Of a stretch of DNA of 64,000 nt, positions 44,958 to 53,924 are shown piece after piece. Both the position numbers and the translations under genes were made by a program. Position 1 is the first letter of the stretch, and each line of letters opens with the position of its first letter. The notes below the pieces were generated by a model. The model saw only the letters and a program-made list of their open reading frames with translations, had not been told where the DNA came from and searched no databases. Source of the DNA: Tatumella ptyseos (GTDB taxonomy: Bacteria; Pseudomonadota; Gammaproteobacteria; Enterobacterales; Enterobacteriaceae). The stretch is taken from the NCBI RefSeq assembly GCF_030552895.1, contig NZ_CP130649.1, positions 1,240,001 through 1,304,000 on the forward strand. The letters are read 5' to 3'.

Positions 44958-46090
44958 GTACCTACTGGGCTACCTTTAAAAAAGTGCTGGCAGGGATGTT
45001 AGAAAAGCCCATGTGGGCGATGCTGCTGCTGTCACTCTGTATTATCAGCATGGTTTATGCCAAAGGGACGGTGTGGGAAATGCCGGTTGGTGTGGTCGAC
45101 CTTGACCATAGCTCAGCCAGCCATTTGTTAAGCCGTAATCTTGATGCGAGCCCCAAATTGAACGTGAAGTCTTACGATCAACTGGGGCAAGCTGAACGTG
45201 ATATGGGCTACCGTAAGCTCTATGCTGTGATTGAAATTCCTGTCGATTTTGAAAAGAAGATGTTATCGGGTAAGAGTGTGTCAATTCCGGTATTTGGTGA
45301 TGCGACCAACCGTTTACCCAACGGCCAAATTCAACAGAATGTGTTAGCAGCCTACCAACAGATGCTTAACCAATACGAAGTTGAATTGATGATGAAAAGT
45401 CAATTTACGCAGTCTGAAGCGAACGTTGTGTTAACACCGATGACGGGCCTAACCTTACCCTTGTTTAACCCAGGTATCAGTTTTGCGGCGATCATTTTTC
45501 CAGGCTTATTAGTGATGCTATTACAGCACTCATTATTGATCGCCAGTGTTAGGGTCTGTTTAATGATGAGCACAGAAGGGCGACCTAAACTCCCGGTTGT
45601 GCTAGGGGCGCTTTCGGCATTAATCCCGATTTGGTTATTCTTATCGATAGTGTTGTTCGCCCTATGGCCATGGGTACTGGGCTATAAGCAGGCAGCCTCA
45701 ATCCCCGAAATTTTATTGTTAACCTTTCCTTTCCTGTTAGCGGTATTAGGGCTGGGTCGTTTATTAACAGAATGTATCCGTCGTGTTGAGATCATTTATT
45801 TGACCCTCTCCTTCATCACCACGCCGGTCTTCTACATCTCTGGCACCATCTGGCCGCTACAAGCTATGCCGAGTCCGGTCAGGTTCATTTCCAGTATGTT
45901 TCCCTCGACTTGGGCGATTAAAGCCATTGCAGGGGTGAATCAGATGGGATTATCGTTACGTGAGGCGATGCCCGATATCTGCATGCTATTATTACTTTTT
46001 GCACTCTACAGTATAGCTAGCTTTGTACTGACCTTCCTCCGCGATAGACGGTTAATTAGTCGATTTATCCACCGCGGAAGTCAGCATTAA
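44954..46090 (+). CDS. ABC-2 type permease, second of a pair
   Basis: This 378-residue protein has the same layout as the gene before it (VVDLDHSSASHLLSRNLDASP in the periplasmic domain; VFYISGTIWPLQAMP in the C-terminal membrane part, a typical ABC-2 segment). The two permeases probably form a heterodimer. The gene is coupled to the first permease by ATGA overlap and ends 5 bp before the stop of the convergent dehydrogenase gene, with no terminator visible between them. Confidence 0.88.
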   Translation: MSTYWATFKKVLAGMLEKPMWAMLLLSLCIISMVYAKGTVWEMPVGVVDLDHSSASHLLSRNLDASPKLNVKSYDQLGQAERDMGYRKLYAVIEIPVDFEKKMLSGKSVSIPVFGDATNRLPNGQIQQNVLAAYQQMLNQYEVELMMKSQFTQSEANVVLTPMTGLTLPLFNPGISFAAIIFPGLLVMLLQHSLLIASVRVCLMMSTEGRPKLPVVLGALSALIPIWLFLSIVLFALWPWVLGYKQAASIPEILLLTFPFLLAVLGLGRLLTECIRRVEIIYLTLSFITTPVFYISGTIWPLQAMPSPVRFISSMFPSTWAIKAIAGVNQMGLSLREAMPDICMLLLLFALYSIASFVLTFLRDRRLISRFIHRGSQH

Positions 46091-46095
46091 AAGCG

Positions 46096-47241
46096 TTATT
46101 TAGCGGGCCATGCTTGGGTAATCAGCGTGGCTCGCTGGTCAGCACTATAATCGACCAGTGAATTCTTATTCGTTGACCGCTGGGCAAGCTCAGTGACTTC
46201 GCTAACCGCAATAGCCTCCTCACTTTCCCAAAATGGACTGCATGCATTATCCATTATCCATAATTTAAGATGCTGAGCGGGAAACTGCTGCGGCGCCAAT
46301 GGAAAAAGCTGATGGTTGAGTTTTTCCAATAACTGCTGCTGGCGGTCATTTTCGCTTTTTGCAAGCAGATCCAAAAAGGGCAGCAGTAGTTGCCCGCAGA
46401 CTTTACCATGGTGCCAGGTTTTAGAGGCGCCTATCTCCCCCGCGATACCATGAATGACTCCCAGCCCGGCGCTTGCTAAGCAGAGCCCCCCTAACCAAGA
46501 GGCAATTAACATTTTCTCCCGTGACGCTTCGCCGCATTCATCATTCAAGGCAAGCGTTGGCCAAGCTTCAACAAATAACGTTAAACCAGTGGTACTCAAG
46601 GCATGAATTAAAGGGGTGGCGGTACGTGAGAGATAGGCCTCGAACAGATGGGTAAAAGCATCGATGCCACAATTGGCGAGTACGGTTGAGGGCGATCCTT
46701 CCATCAATCTTGCATCTAAGATGGCATAATCGGGGACAAGATGAGGGTGGCGCAGTGAGGCTTTCGTTTTTAACACTTGTGTATCGGTCACCACCGCGTT
46801 TTGAGTGACTTCGCTGCCTGTCCCGGCAGTCGTTGGGATAGCAATCAAAGGTAAACGTTCACCGCTTAGGGGCGTGTCGCCGATTTTTTCGAGATAACGT
46901 TCAGTGGTCAGCGGATGGCAGGCAAGCGTGCTGAACGCTTTGCCGGCATCGAGAGTACTTCCGCCACCGATAGCGATCACGGTACGACATTGGCCCCGCC
47001 AGGTTGCTACCCATTCATCAAGTTGTTGGGGCGAAGCTTCGTGGCTGACTTCTACAATGCCGACTAAGTGTGGGGCAAGGCTCGCTGATAGCGTCGTCCA
47101 GTGCCTCCCTTTTAAAAAAGAGGGTGAAGCAAACAGTAGTGCGTCTCCAGGAGTTTGACGTAAAAGAGTGGGTAACTCCTGTAGCGATCCGCTGCCGCTG
47201 AGTGTCTGCTGGTTACTGCATAGTGCGGTAATGAATGACAT
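46096..47241 (-). CDS. Iron-containing alcohol dehydrogenase family protein
   Basis: This 381-residue group III dehydrogenase binds NAD(P) through IAIGGGSTLDAGKAFS and IPTTAGTGSEVT. Metal-ligand positions are visible in CGIDAFTHLFEAYL, LGVIHGIAGEIGA and KTWHHGKVCG, with histidines at the expected spacing. ATG 47241 follows AGGAG by seven bases; a longer frame upstream is rejected. It stands alone, so the alcohol or aldehyde substrate is not shown. Confidence 0.87.
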   Translation of the reverse strand: MSFITALCSNQQTLSGSGSLQELPTLLRQTPGDALLFASPSFLKGRHWTTLSASLAPHLVGIVEVSHEASPQQLDEWVATWRGQCRTVIAIGGGSTLDAGKAFSTLACHPLTTERYLEKIGDTPLSGERLPLIAIPTTAGTGSEVTQNAVVTDTQVLKTKASLRHPHLVPDYAILDARLMEGSPSTVLANCGIDAFTHLFEAYLSRTATPLIHALSTTGLTLFVEAWPTLALNDECGEASREKMLIASWLGGLCLASAGLGVIHGIAGEIGASKTWHHGKVCGQLLLPFLDLLAKSENDRQQQLLEKLNHQLFPLAPQQFPAQHLKLWIMDNACSPFWESEEAIAVSEVTELAQRSTNKNSLVDYSADQRATLITQAWPAK

Positions 47242-47369
47242 CGCAAGTCTCCTTTTTTGCTTAACGCTAGCGTTTAGTTGACGCAAGGGTGTAGGTAATG
47301 ATGCTACACCCTTATTCTGTTATCTCGCTAGGGGAAGGATTCTCAGAGTCTGTCTATCGCCAATCCAGG

Positions 47370-49334
47370 CTAGCCGGCGATTAACGGGGCTTTATGCTGT
47401 TCGAGAAGATGCTGTAAATCTTCAACCACTAAGCTTAACTTTTCTGGTGTCGGTAAATGGCGGATCTGCTCTCGATACCGGCTTAATAAACTCTGTAATT
47501 GATCAAAGGCTCGCTCTCGCTGTAACGCCAGTTTACTGGTGGAAAGTAATGTGGCGCAGTCACGGATCTCTTGGTGGAATTCGGCCAAACCAGCAAAGTT
47601 GTAGATAGTTATTGCATTAATCCGCCGATAAATAATGATCAAATTTATTGCTAATTGATAGCGGTGTAATGATCGGCTATCCAAGGTGATTAACGACAAG
47701 AGTTGATCGTAAAGAGCACTTAATCGATTCTTCTTCCGCCGCTGAGGATTTGTCGTGAGGGTTTGTAAGGCAGTCACCAAAATATTACGGATCAAGGCAT
47801 TGGCGAGATGCGTTTTATGCAGATCAGGGATAACCGCAATGATCACCATAGAGATTATTGCGCCAAGAATTTGCCCCAAACCACTGTCGAAGGTATGGCT
47901 GAAATTGAAGGTCTCTGGGTTAGTAATCGGGATTAAGTTAAAAATAAACATTAACGAGGCGCCACTGCCCACTATTTTGTATTGCACTGCCACAGAGAGA
48001 ACAAAAACCAGAATTCCTAACGCAATAAGTAGCAGGGCAAAACTTTGTTGCGTGGCCGGTATAATGAGTAAATAAAACAGCATGCTGATTGGAATGATAT
48101 AAATCATGCCATAAATAAAATCGAGGCCTAACGCTTTAGGACTCTCTGCCCGCATAGCAAGGGTGGTGACAATACTCGCGATAATCAAGAAGCCACTGAT
48201 AGCGGTGGGATCCATGACTAACCATAACGCACACCCAATCGCGGTAGTGACAAAGGTTCTAATCCCGTTGATCAGCGCATGTCTACGTTGTGCGGTGCGT
48301 GCCGTCGTTAAGGTATAACGGGCAATAATCTCTTTCTCAATTTGGTGCAGCGGTTGGTGTGAATGCAAACCACGTAATAAAATCCGTAACTCTTTCATCG
48401 CTTTAAGCCAAGCACTTAACGAATAAGGGGTTTGCGTGGCCGGTAACTGATGGATAAGGTAAGTGAACTGGTGAAGTTTTTGATTTAACTGCTCGGGTGT
48501 CTGGCAGTCGTCTTGAAATAAAAAATACCAATGGCTATTCCGTTTATCGGGGCGTTGCTGAAAATAGTGTTGCGTCTCGTAGGTCAAGGTTAAGAGATGG
48601 AAGAGGATCCCATTAATACCCTTTAGGCGGCGATGCATCATTACCGAATAATGTGAAGATTCCATACGCAGGGTTTGGCGCATGGCTTGGAGCGCCTTAG
48701 CCTGTGTCAGTCGGTCACGGAAGATTTCCTCAAATTGCTGAGTATCATCACTGGTGAAACAGTAGGCTAAGAGTTGGTAGCATTGCTGAGGCAATTCGGC
48801 GATCCGCTGATCGATAGTACGTTTAACCGAACGAGGTAAAAAGAGTAAGTCAGAAAATATCAGACAAAGCAGGCCTAACGTAATTTCAAAGAAACGGTAG
48901 AGGGCTATCTGCAGTACGTCCTGTGGGGTCTGCCAAGCTGTGACTAAGATGATGAATACAGAGTAACCTGCCAAGCCGAAAGCATAACTAATCTCTTGTT
49001 TAACGACGGTAAATAACCAAGAGAAAAATCCCGCCCATGCACAGCAGGCTAGGAGCAATAATATTGGTACCCGACTGAAGAGCGACATGATTACTACGCC
49101 GCCGATACAGCCGACAGCAGTGCCAATCAAGCGTAGAAATCCTCGAAAGCGCAGTACGCCACTCATCGGCTCGCCACCACTGGCAAAAGCAGGGGAGGCG
49201 GCGATGATAGCGACCGTCATCATTGACCATTTCGGAGTATCGAGTTCCAGTATAAAACTTAATGCCAGTGCTAGGAGCAGCGCACAGGTGGTCTTACAGG
49301 CAAAACGTAGCCGGTAAAAAAGAGAGTTATGCAT
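47370..49334 (-). CDS. AaeB-like FUSC-family efflux pump subunit
   Basis: This 654-residue inner-membrane protein has two blocks of about five to six helices separated by a cytosolic segment. The N block TPKWSMMTVAIIAASPAFAS, GGEPMSGVLRFRGFLRLIGT and the second-half DFIYGMIYIIPISMLFYLL align with E. coli AaeB, which exports hydroxybenzoates. The AaeA adaptor normally encoded before aaeB is not present here; 47242-47369 and 49335-49594 contain no gene. It may pair with an adaptor encoded elsewhere. The substrate is probably an aromatic acid. Confidence 0.85.
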   Translation of the reverse strand: MHNSLFYRLRFACKTTCALLLALALSFILELDTPKWSMMTVAIIAASPAFASGGEPMSGVLRFRGFLRLIGTAVGCIGGVVIMSLFSRVPILLLLACCAWAGFFSWLFTVVKQEISYAFGLAGYSVFIILVTAWQTPQDVLQIALYRFFEITLGLLCLIFSDLLFLPRSVKRTIDQRIAELPQQCYQLLAYCFTSDDTQQFEEIFRDRLTQAKALQAMRQTLRMESSHYSVMMHRRLKGINGILFHLLTLTYETQHYFQQRPDKRNSHWYFLFQDDCQTPEQLNQKLHQFTYLIHQLPATQTPYSLSAWLKAMKELRILLRGLHSHQPLHQIEKEIIARYTLTTARTAQRRHALINGIRTFVTTAIGCALWLVMDPTAISGFLIIASIVTTLAMRAESPKALGLDFIYGMIYIIPISMLFYLLIIPATQQSFALLLIALGILVFVLSVAVQYKIVGSGASLMFIFNLIPITNPETFNFSHTFDSGLGQILGAIISMVIIAVIPDLHKTHLANALIRNILVTALQTLTTNPQRRKKNRLSALYDQLLSLITLDSRSLHRYQLAINLIIIYRRINAITIYNFAGLAEFHQEIRDCATLLSTSKLALQRERAFDQLQSLLSRYREQIRHLPTPEKLSLVVEDLQHLLEQHKAPLIAG

Positions 49335-49425
49335 TGTTTTTATAATCTAAAAATAAAATTTAGAAAAAGGGGTTATGCCTCTGGGCAAGGCTAAATTAGG
49401 GACAAACTAGACGGTTGAAAACATG

Positions 49426-49584
49426 GTGGCGTTTCCACAAATTGGCGTGAAAGTTATCTTACGCCTTTCCTTAAAAAGTGAAAGTATGATCAGCATCAAA
49501 AATGAGGTTTTTTTTGTGGCGATTTATTTTCTTTATCGTGGGAACGCCACTTTCGATAGGTCAATGCCCCCGTAAAAGTGGCGT
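49426..49584. repeat. Cluster of GTGGCG-containing inverted repeats
   Basis: Arms at 49426-49438 and 49538-49550 are a 13-bp inverted repeat with one mismatch. Arms at 49544-49553 and 49575-49584 (ACGCCACTTT/AAAGTGGCGT) are a perfect 10-bp inverted repeat. A further GTGGCG is at 49516. They lie between aaeB and the DinB-like gene. The 10-bp hairpin may end the DinB-like transcript; the rest is unexplained. Confidence 0.55.
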
Positions 49585-49594
49585 ATAGTGGTAA

Positions 49595-50095
49595 TTACAG
49601 AGCGGGTATCTCGGACAGTGCGGGCTGCTCACGAAGAAAAACGCCAATGACATCTTTAGGGGGGATCCCGCCCGCTTGACCAATCAACCATCCCACGGCA
49701 CCACGATGATAGCTGCTGTGATGCAGGACATGCTCAAGCATTTCGCAGGCTTTCATCGACCCCTGACTTCCATCGACGTAGGTAAAGGCAATAGGTTGAG
49801 TCGACGAAGCCTGATGGTTGGCATAGGAGAGATACCAATCACTACAGCGTGCCATTGCGTGTGAAAGTTCGGAAATCGTTGGTGTCTCGAGGGTATTTAA
49901 TGCTCGATACCCGTGGTCGATTCCCTGCAAATTGCCTTTAAAAATCTCATCAACAACATAAATATGATTCATCAATCTAATCATTATTTTTTTCTGCTCG
50001 GCATACAGCGCATCATCAATGGTGGCGATAGCCTTTAAGGTCAGCTGGTCAGCCCAACGCTTAAAAGAGAGTAAAGTAGTTATATCCAGGGTCAT
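49595..50095 (-). CDS. DinB-superfamily protein
   Basis: This 166-residue four-helix-bundle protein has MTLDITTLLSFKRWADQLTL at the N-terminus and the histidine pattern of DinB metalloproteins: His in MNHIYVVDEIF and the HVLHHSSYHRG segment. Family members are thiol-dependent S-transferases or hydrolases of mostly unknown function. ATG 50095 has GGAG eight bases upstream; the longer frame to 50149 is not supported. It is divergent from the VOC gene, sharing a 143-bp promoter region. Confidence 0.8.
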   Translation of the reverse strand: MTLDITTLLSFKRWADQLTLKAIATIDDALYAEQKKIMIRLMNHIYVVDEIFKGNLQGIDHGYRALNTLETPTISELSHAMARCSDWYLSYANHQASSTQPIAFTYVDGSQGSMKACEMLEHVLHHSSYHRGAVGWLIGQAGGIPPKDVIGVFLREQPALSEIPAL

Positions 50096-50238
50096 CGTGG
50101 CGAACTCCACATTGTGGGATGAAGTGCTGATTATTGAACGCTGGGTCATAAATAGCGAGAGCTATTTTGTCCAGCAGTGCGCACTCTCTTGCAAGCCATG
50201 ATGTCCTGCGGCAAGGTAAGGTTTTTAGGGGGTGGACA

Positions 50239-50652
50239 ATGATTGATGCGTTAGACCATGTACATGTGTATGTAGAGGATGTTCCCCTCGCGGCGGAATG
50301 GTATCGACGCATGCTAGGCTTTGAATTCGATCCTGCTTTCGCGCAGTGGTACGTGCAGGGTGGACCTTATGTGATTCGCTGTGCAGCCGCCGCGCTATCT
50401 CTTTTCCAACGCACCTCGCCCAAGCCAGGCAATACTATCGCCTTCGCGATACAAGCCACAAAGTTGAAGGAATTGCTGGAGAGATTAGCACAGCATGAGT
50501 TTGCCTTTACTATTGTCGATCATCAATTAACCTGGTCAGTCTATTTTACTGATTGCTGTGCAAATCCCATTGAAGTCACCTGTAATGATTACGAAGCAGC
50601 GACGCCCATTATGGTTGCTGCCAGCACATCATTACCGCCCTTAACCCGTTAA
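50239..50652 (+). CDS. VOC/glyoxalase-fold protein
   Basis: This 137-residue single-chain VOC protein begins MIDALDHVHVYVEDVPLAAEWYRRMLGFEF, the classic beta-alpha-beta start with the metal-binding His, and ends with NPIEVTCNDYE carrying the glutamate. Members are dioxygenases, resistance proteins or isomerases; the role here is open. ATG 50239 follows GGGGTGGA. Its end overlaps the convergent racemase gene by 4 bp. Confidence 0.82.
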   Translation: MIDALDHVHVYVEDVPLAAEWYRRMLGFEFDPAFAQWYVQGGPYVIRCAAAALSLFQRTSPKPGNTIAFAIQATKLKELLERLAQHEFAFTIVDHQLTWSVYFTDCCANPIEVTCNDYEAATPIMVAASTSLPPLTR

Positions 50653-51401
50653 TTATGGAGCGTAGATAAACAAGCCGCGTAGGGGCCAGTGATACCTTTA
50701 TGACGGGGATAATCGAGATCGCCCCATTTACTGGTGGTAATGCCTAAATTTAACAATGATTCTAATAAGGTGACTGCTGCACCCACGCCATCAATCACCG
50801 GCATTTGTAATTCTTCACTTAACTCCGCAGCCAGATCAGCCATGCCCCCACATCCCAAAATAATCGCCCCGACATTATCTTGGTGTTTGGCATTAAGGCA
50901 GTATTCGCGTACTTTTTCTTGTGCCACTCCACTTCCATCTTCAAGACTTAAAACGGGTAGATCAATAGCGTGTACCGCGGCACACTGCTCGTGAAACCCA
51001 TAGCGATGCAGCAGATGGCGCGCAATAATTACGGTGCGGGGTAGGGTGGTGACAATCGAAAACCGGGTCGCGACTAAGCTGGCGACATGCATAGCCGCTT
51101 CAGCAATCCCTAAAACCGGGCCTTTAGCCAGTTCACGAGCGGCCAATAGCCCTGGATCGCCAAAACAAGCAATAATATGACCCTGAACACCACGTTCCTC
51201 GCCCTCTTTAATCTGCTGTAAAATTCCTAGTGTCGCCACCGCCTCATCGAAATGCCCTTCAATAGACGGAACCCCCTCTTCAGGGCATACGGCATCAATC
51301 TCAATGCGAGAGCTGGCTATATTACGAGCCGTCTGTGCCATAGTGTCGGTCATGGCCTGACTGGTATTTGGGTTAATCAATTGAATCCGATGGCGGCGCA
51401 T
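50649..51401 (-). CDS. Asp/Glu/hydantoin racemase family protein (allantoin or hydantoin racemase)
   Basis: This 250-residue enzyme begins RRHRIQLINPNTSQAMTDTM, typical of hydantoin and allantoin racemases. The two catalytic cysteines are in IACFGDPG and ILGCGGMAD. ATG 51401 has GGAGA five bases upstream. It is divergent from an NCS1 permease of the hydantoin/allantoin type, separated by a 232-bp promoter region. The pair should import and racemise a ureide or hydantoin. No allantoinase or hydantoinase is present in this window. Confidence 0.87.
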   Translation of the reverse strand: MRRHRIQLINPNTSQAMTDTMAQTARNIASSRIEIDAVCPEEGVPSIEGHFDEAVATLGILQQIKEGEERGVQGHIIACFGDPGLLAARELAKGPVLGIAEAAMHVASLVATRFSIVTTLPRTVIIARHLLHRYGFHEQCAAVHAIDLPVLSLEDGSGVAQEKVREYCLNAKHQDNVGAIILGCGGMADLAAELSEELQMPVIDGVGAAVTLLESLLNLGITTSKWGDLDYPRHKGITGPYAACLSTLHN

Positions 51402-51633
51402 AAAATCTCCATAAAAAGTAGCTGCACACAAGTTGTGCAAGGTAGGGGTTATTGCACTCTAATGAATCTCTTATCATTTCTGCAAGGGGTAATTCATAAC
51501 GTTTTCATATCAGGGCTGAGGCTGTACTAGGCGCCAACTGACGTTTGGAATTATTGTTTCAATAAAAAAATATTTGGTATGTTATTTGCAAAGTTACTGT
51601 CATCAGTTCGATTTCGTTTACGAGGATGGCATT

Positions 51634-53121
51634 ATGGCACAGCAAGATTCGACCACTTCACACCCTTACCCGGCGAGTTACAGCCCAAAACTGACCAACG
51701 ATGATTTGGCGCCCGTTACCCATCAGCATTGGTCTTGGTACAATATTTTTTCGTTCTGGATGTCGGATATTCACAGTATGGGCGGTTATGTGGTCGCTGC
51801 CAGCTTCTTCGCGCTAGGCTTGGCCGGTTGGCAGGTTCTACTCTGTTTACTGGTAGGAATCTGTATCGTACAGGTCGCAGCCAACCTGATCGCTCGTCCT
51901 AGCCAGCTCACCGGTGTGCCTTACGCTGTGGTCTGTCGTCAAGCATTCGGAGTTTTTGGCGCAAACATTCCAGCCGTTATCCGTGGACTGATTGCTTTCG
52001 CATGGTACGGTATTCAAACTTGGCTCGCCTCCAATGCGCTGCTATTAGTGTTATTAAAATTTTGGCCAAGCCTGACCCCGTTGACCGTCCCACACTTTGT
52101 TGGGCTTTCAGCATTGGGTTGGATCTGTTTTGCGGTGATGTGGTGCCTGCAAGCGATGGTATTTTGGCGGGGCATGCGCACTATCCAAGCCTTTATCGAC
52201 ATTGCAGGACCTGCGGTATATATCGTGATGTTAGCCTTAGCCGTATGGATTATTTCACAAACAGGCTGGCAGGGGATTTCGCTGACCTTGTCCGACAAAA
52301 CCTTGAGTACCTCGCAACAAACCTGGCAGATGATTACTGCCGTATCGCTAGTGGTCTCCTATTTTTCAGGACCACTACTGAATTTTGGTGACTTTGCCCG
52401 TTACGGTAAGTCAATGAAAGAGGTACGTCGTGGTAACCGTTGGGGCTTGCCTTTTAACTTTTTACTCTTCTCTGTGATTACTGTCGTGATTGTCTCTGGT
52501 ACCAAAAGCTTATATGGTCAGATGATCACTGACCCAATTGAAACCGTCGCGCATACTGGTAACGGAATGGTGATGGCATTAGCACTATTAACGATGATTA
52601 CCGCTACCGTGGGAATTAATATTGTTGCCAATTTTGTCTCGCCCGCCTTCGACTTTTCAAACTGTGCACCTCAAAAAATCAGTTTTCGACTGGGAGGGAT
52701 GATTGCAGCAGTGGGGTCAGTGCTTCTAACGCCTTGGAACTTATTCCAATCGCCAGAACTCATTCATTATAGTTTAGATATTTTAGGTGCCTTTATCGGG
52801 CCGCTGTTCGGGATCTTATTATGCGATTTTTATTTGATTAAACGCGGTAAGATTGATGTCGATGATCTGTTTAATGCGTCAAAACAGGGGCGTTATTGGT
52901 ATCAAGGTGGTGTGAACCTGCGTGCCATTGCAGCCTTAGTCCCTGCGGTCGTCATCGGTCTTGTGATCAGTTTCATTCCTAGCCTCCATGCAGTGGCAAA
53001 TTTTAGTTGGTTTATTGGCGTAGGCATTGCCGGGGTGGCGCATTTTCTCTTACACCCGCGTGAAGCGATCGCTGCTCAATCAACCCCCTTATCAACATTG
53101 GTGACAACGAAAGAGATATGA
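51634..53121 (+). CDS. NCS1-family allantoin/hydantoin permease
   Basis: This 495-residue transporter has 12 helices. It reads LTNDDLAPVTHQHWSWYNIFSFWMSDIHSMGGYVVA, the N end of the PucI/HyuP (Mhp1-like) group, then LTGVPYAVVCRQAFGVFGANIPAV and GPLLNFGDFARYGKS. It is a sodium-coupled importer in studied members. ATG 51634 follows GAGG by nine bases; the longer frame from 51574 is rejected. It is distinct from the second NCS1 protein at 30062-31669. Linkage to the racemase supports hydantoin or allantoin as substrate. Confidence 0.9.
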   Translation: MAQQDSTTSHPYPASYSPKLTNDDLAPVTHQHWSWYNIFSFWMSDIHSMGGYVVAASFFALGLAGWQVLLCLLVGICIVQVAANLIARPSQLTGVPYAVVCRQAFGVFGANIPAVIRGLIAFAWYGIQTWLASNALLLVLLKFWPSLTPLTVPHFVGLSALGWICFAVMWCLQAMVFWRGMRTIQAFIDIAGPAVYIVMLALAVWIISQTGWQGISLTLSDKTLSTSQQTWQMITAVSLVVSYFSGPLLNFGDFARYGKSMKEVRRGNRWGLPFNFLLFSVITVVIVSGTKSLYGQMITDPIETVAHTGNGMVMALALLTMITATVGINIVANFVSPAFDFSNCAPQKISFRLGGMIAAVGSVLLTPWNLFQSPELIHYSLDILGAFIGPLFGILLCDFYLIKRGKIDVDDLFNASKQGRYWYQGGVNLRAIAALVPAVVIGLVISFIPSLHAVANFSWFIGVGIAGVAHFLLHPREAIAAQSTPLSTLVTTKEI

Positions 53122-53186
53122 TTTTTTTGTCACCCGATAGTGCCTAATCAAAACTGAAGGTATACTGCGCATCCCTTAGGTTGTGG

Positions 53187-53804
53187 ATGTCGCAGTCGAT
53201 TATGGTTAACTCAAATAATCTTATTGAGCAGTTAAGTGAGAAAGGTTGGTATTACCAACAAAATGTTATTCCGGGCGAACGGGTGACGGCTTTAGCTGAC
53301 CTCTGTCATAAACGAACCTTCTTACAAGCGGGCATTGGTCAAGGGATCAAAAATATCATTAACGAAGCGATCCGCTCAGACAGTATTAGCTGGATTGATC
53401 CGCAAGAAAATGACCCTTCAGTGGTCTATTATTTGACGTTAGTTGACGAGATTAAACAGCTCCTTAACCGAGAATTTTATTTAGGGTTGAATGGTTTTGA
53501 AGGACACTTTTCTCGTTACCCACAAGGGGCATTTTATAAGCCGCACTACGACTGCTTCGCCCAAGACAAACGCCGTGCGGTGACCCTGATATTTTATATT
53601 AATCAGAACTGGCAACCGGAAAATGGCGGGCAGCTCTGTTTGCATTTACCGGAAGGTAAGAAGGTGATTGAGCCGGTGGCAGGCAGTATGATTTGTTTCC
53701 TTTCCGAACAAATATTGCACGAAGTCTTACCCACACAGGTCGAACGGATGGCGTTAACCGGATGGTTCGTCCGTCATCAAGGACAAGATTACTTTTACAG
53801 CTAA
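53187..53804 (+). CDS. 2-oxoglutarate-Fe(II) oxygenase (prolyl hydroxylase-like)
   Basis: This 205-residue cytosolic enzyme has the HxD iron motif in FYKPHYDCF, the distal iron histidine in ILHEVLPT and the 2OG arginine region in VERMALTGWFVR. It belongs to the SM-20/P4H-type double-stranded beta-helix group. The substrate is unknown. The start is uncertain: ATG 53187 has a weak AGG site, and ATG 53202 is also in frame. It stands alone and ends in an intrinsic terminator. Confidence 0.85.
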   Translation: MSQSIMVNSNNLIEQLSEKGWYYQQNVIPGERVTALADLCHKRTFLQAGIGQGIKNIINEAIRSDSISWIDPQENDPSVVYYLTLVDEIKQLLNREFYLGLNGFEGHFSRYPQGAFYKPHYDCFAQDKRRAVTLIFYINQNWQPENGGQLCLHLPEGKKVIEPVAGSMICFLSEQILHEVLPTQVERMALTGWFVRHQGQDYFYS

Positions 53805-53845
53805 CTGTAGAAAAATTTTCCCGCTTAATTTTCAGAAATGTGATC

Positions 53846-53877
53846 AGCATGCCATACTAATGGCTTGCTTTTTTTTT
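53846..53877 (+). terminator. Intrinsic terminator after the oxygenase gene
   Basis: AGCATGCCAT pairs with ATGGCTTGCT (one mismatch) around a four-base loop and is followed by about nine T residues (53869-53877). Confidence 0.85.
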
Positions 53878-53924
53878 ATGTGGCGAATCTGCCCATTTTT
53901 CACACAGTAATGTAAGAGGTCGTT

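Noticed and set aside
51574..51633. N-terminal extension of the allantoin-type permease
   Set aside because: The extension has no typical sequence, while ATG 51634 has a GAGG ribosome site and the family N-terminus.
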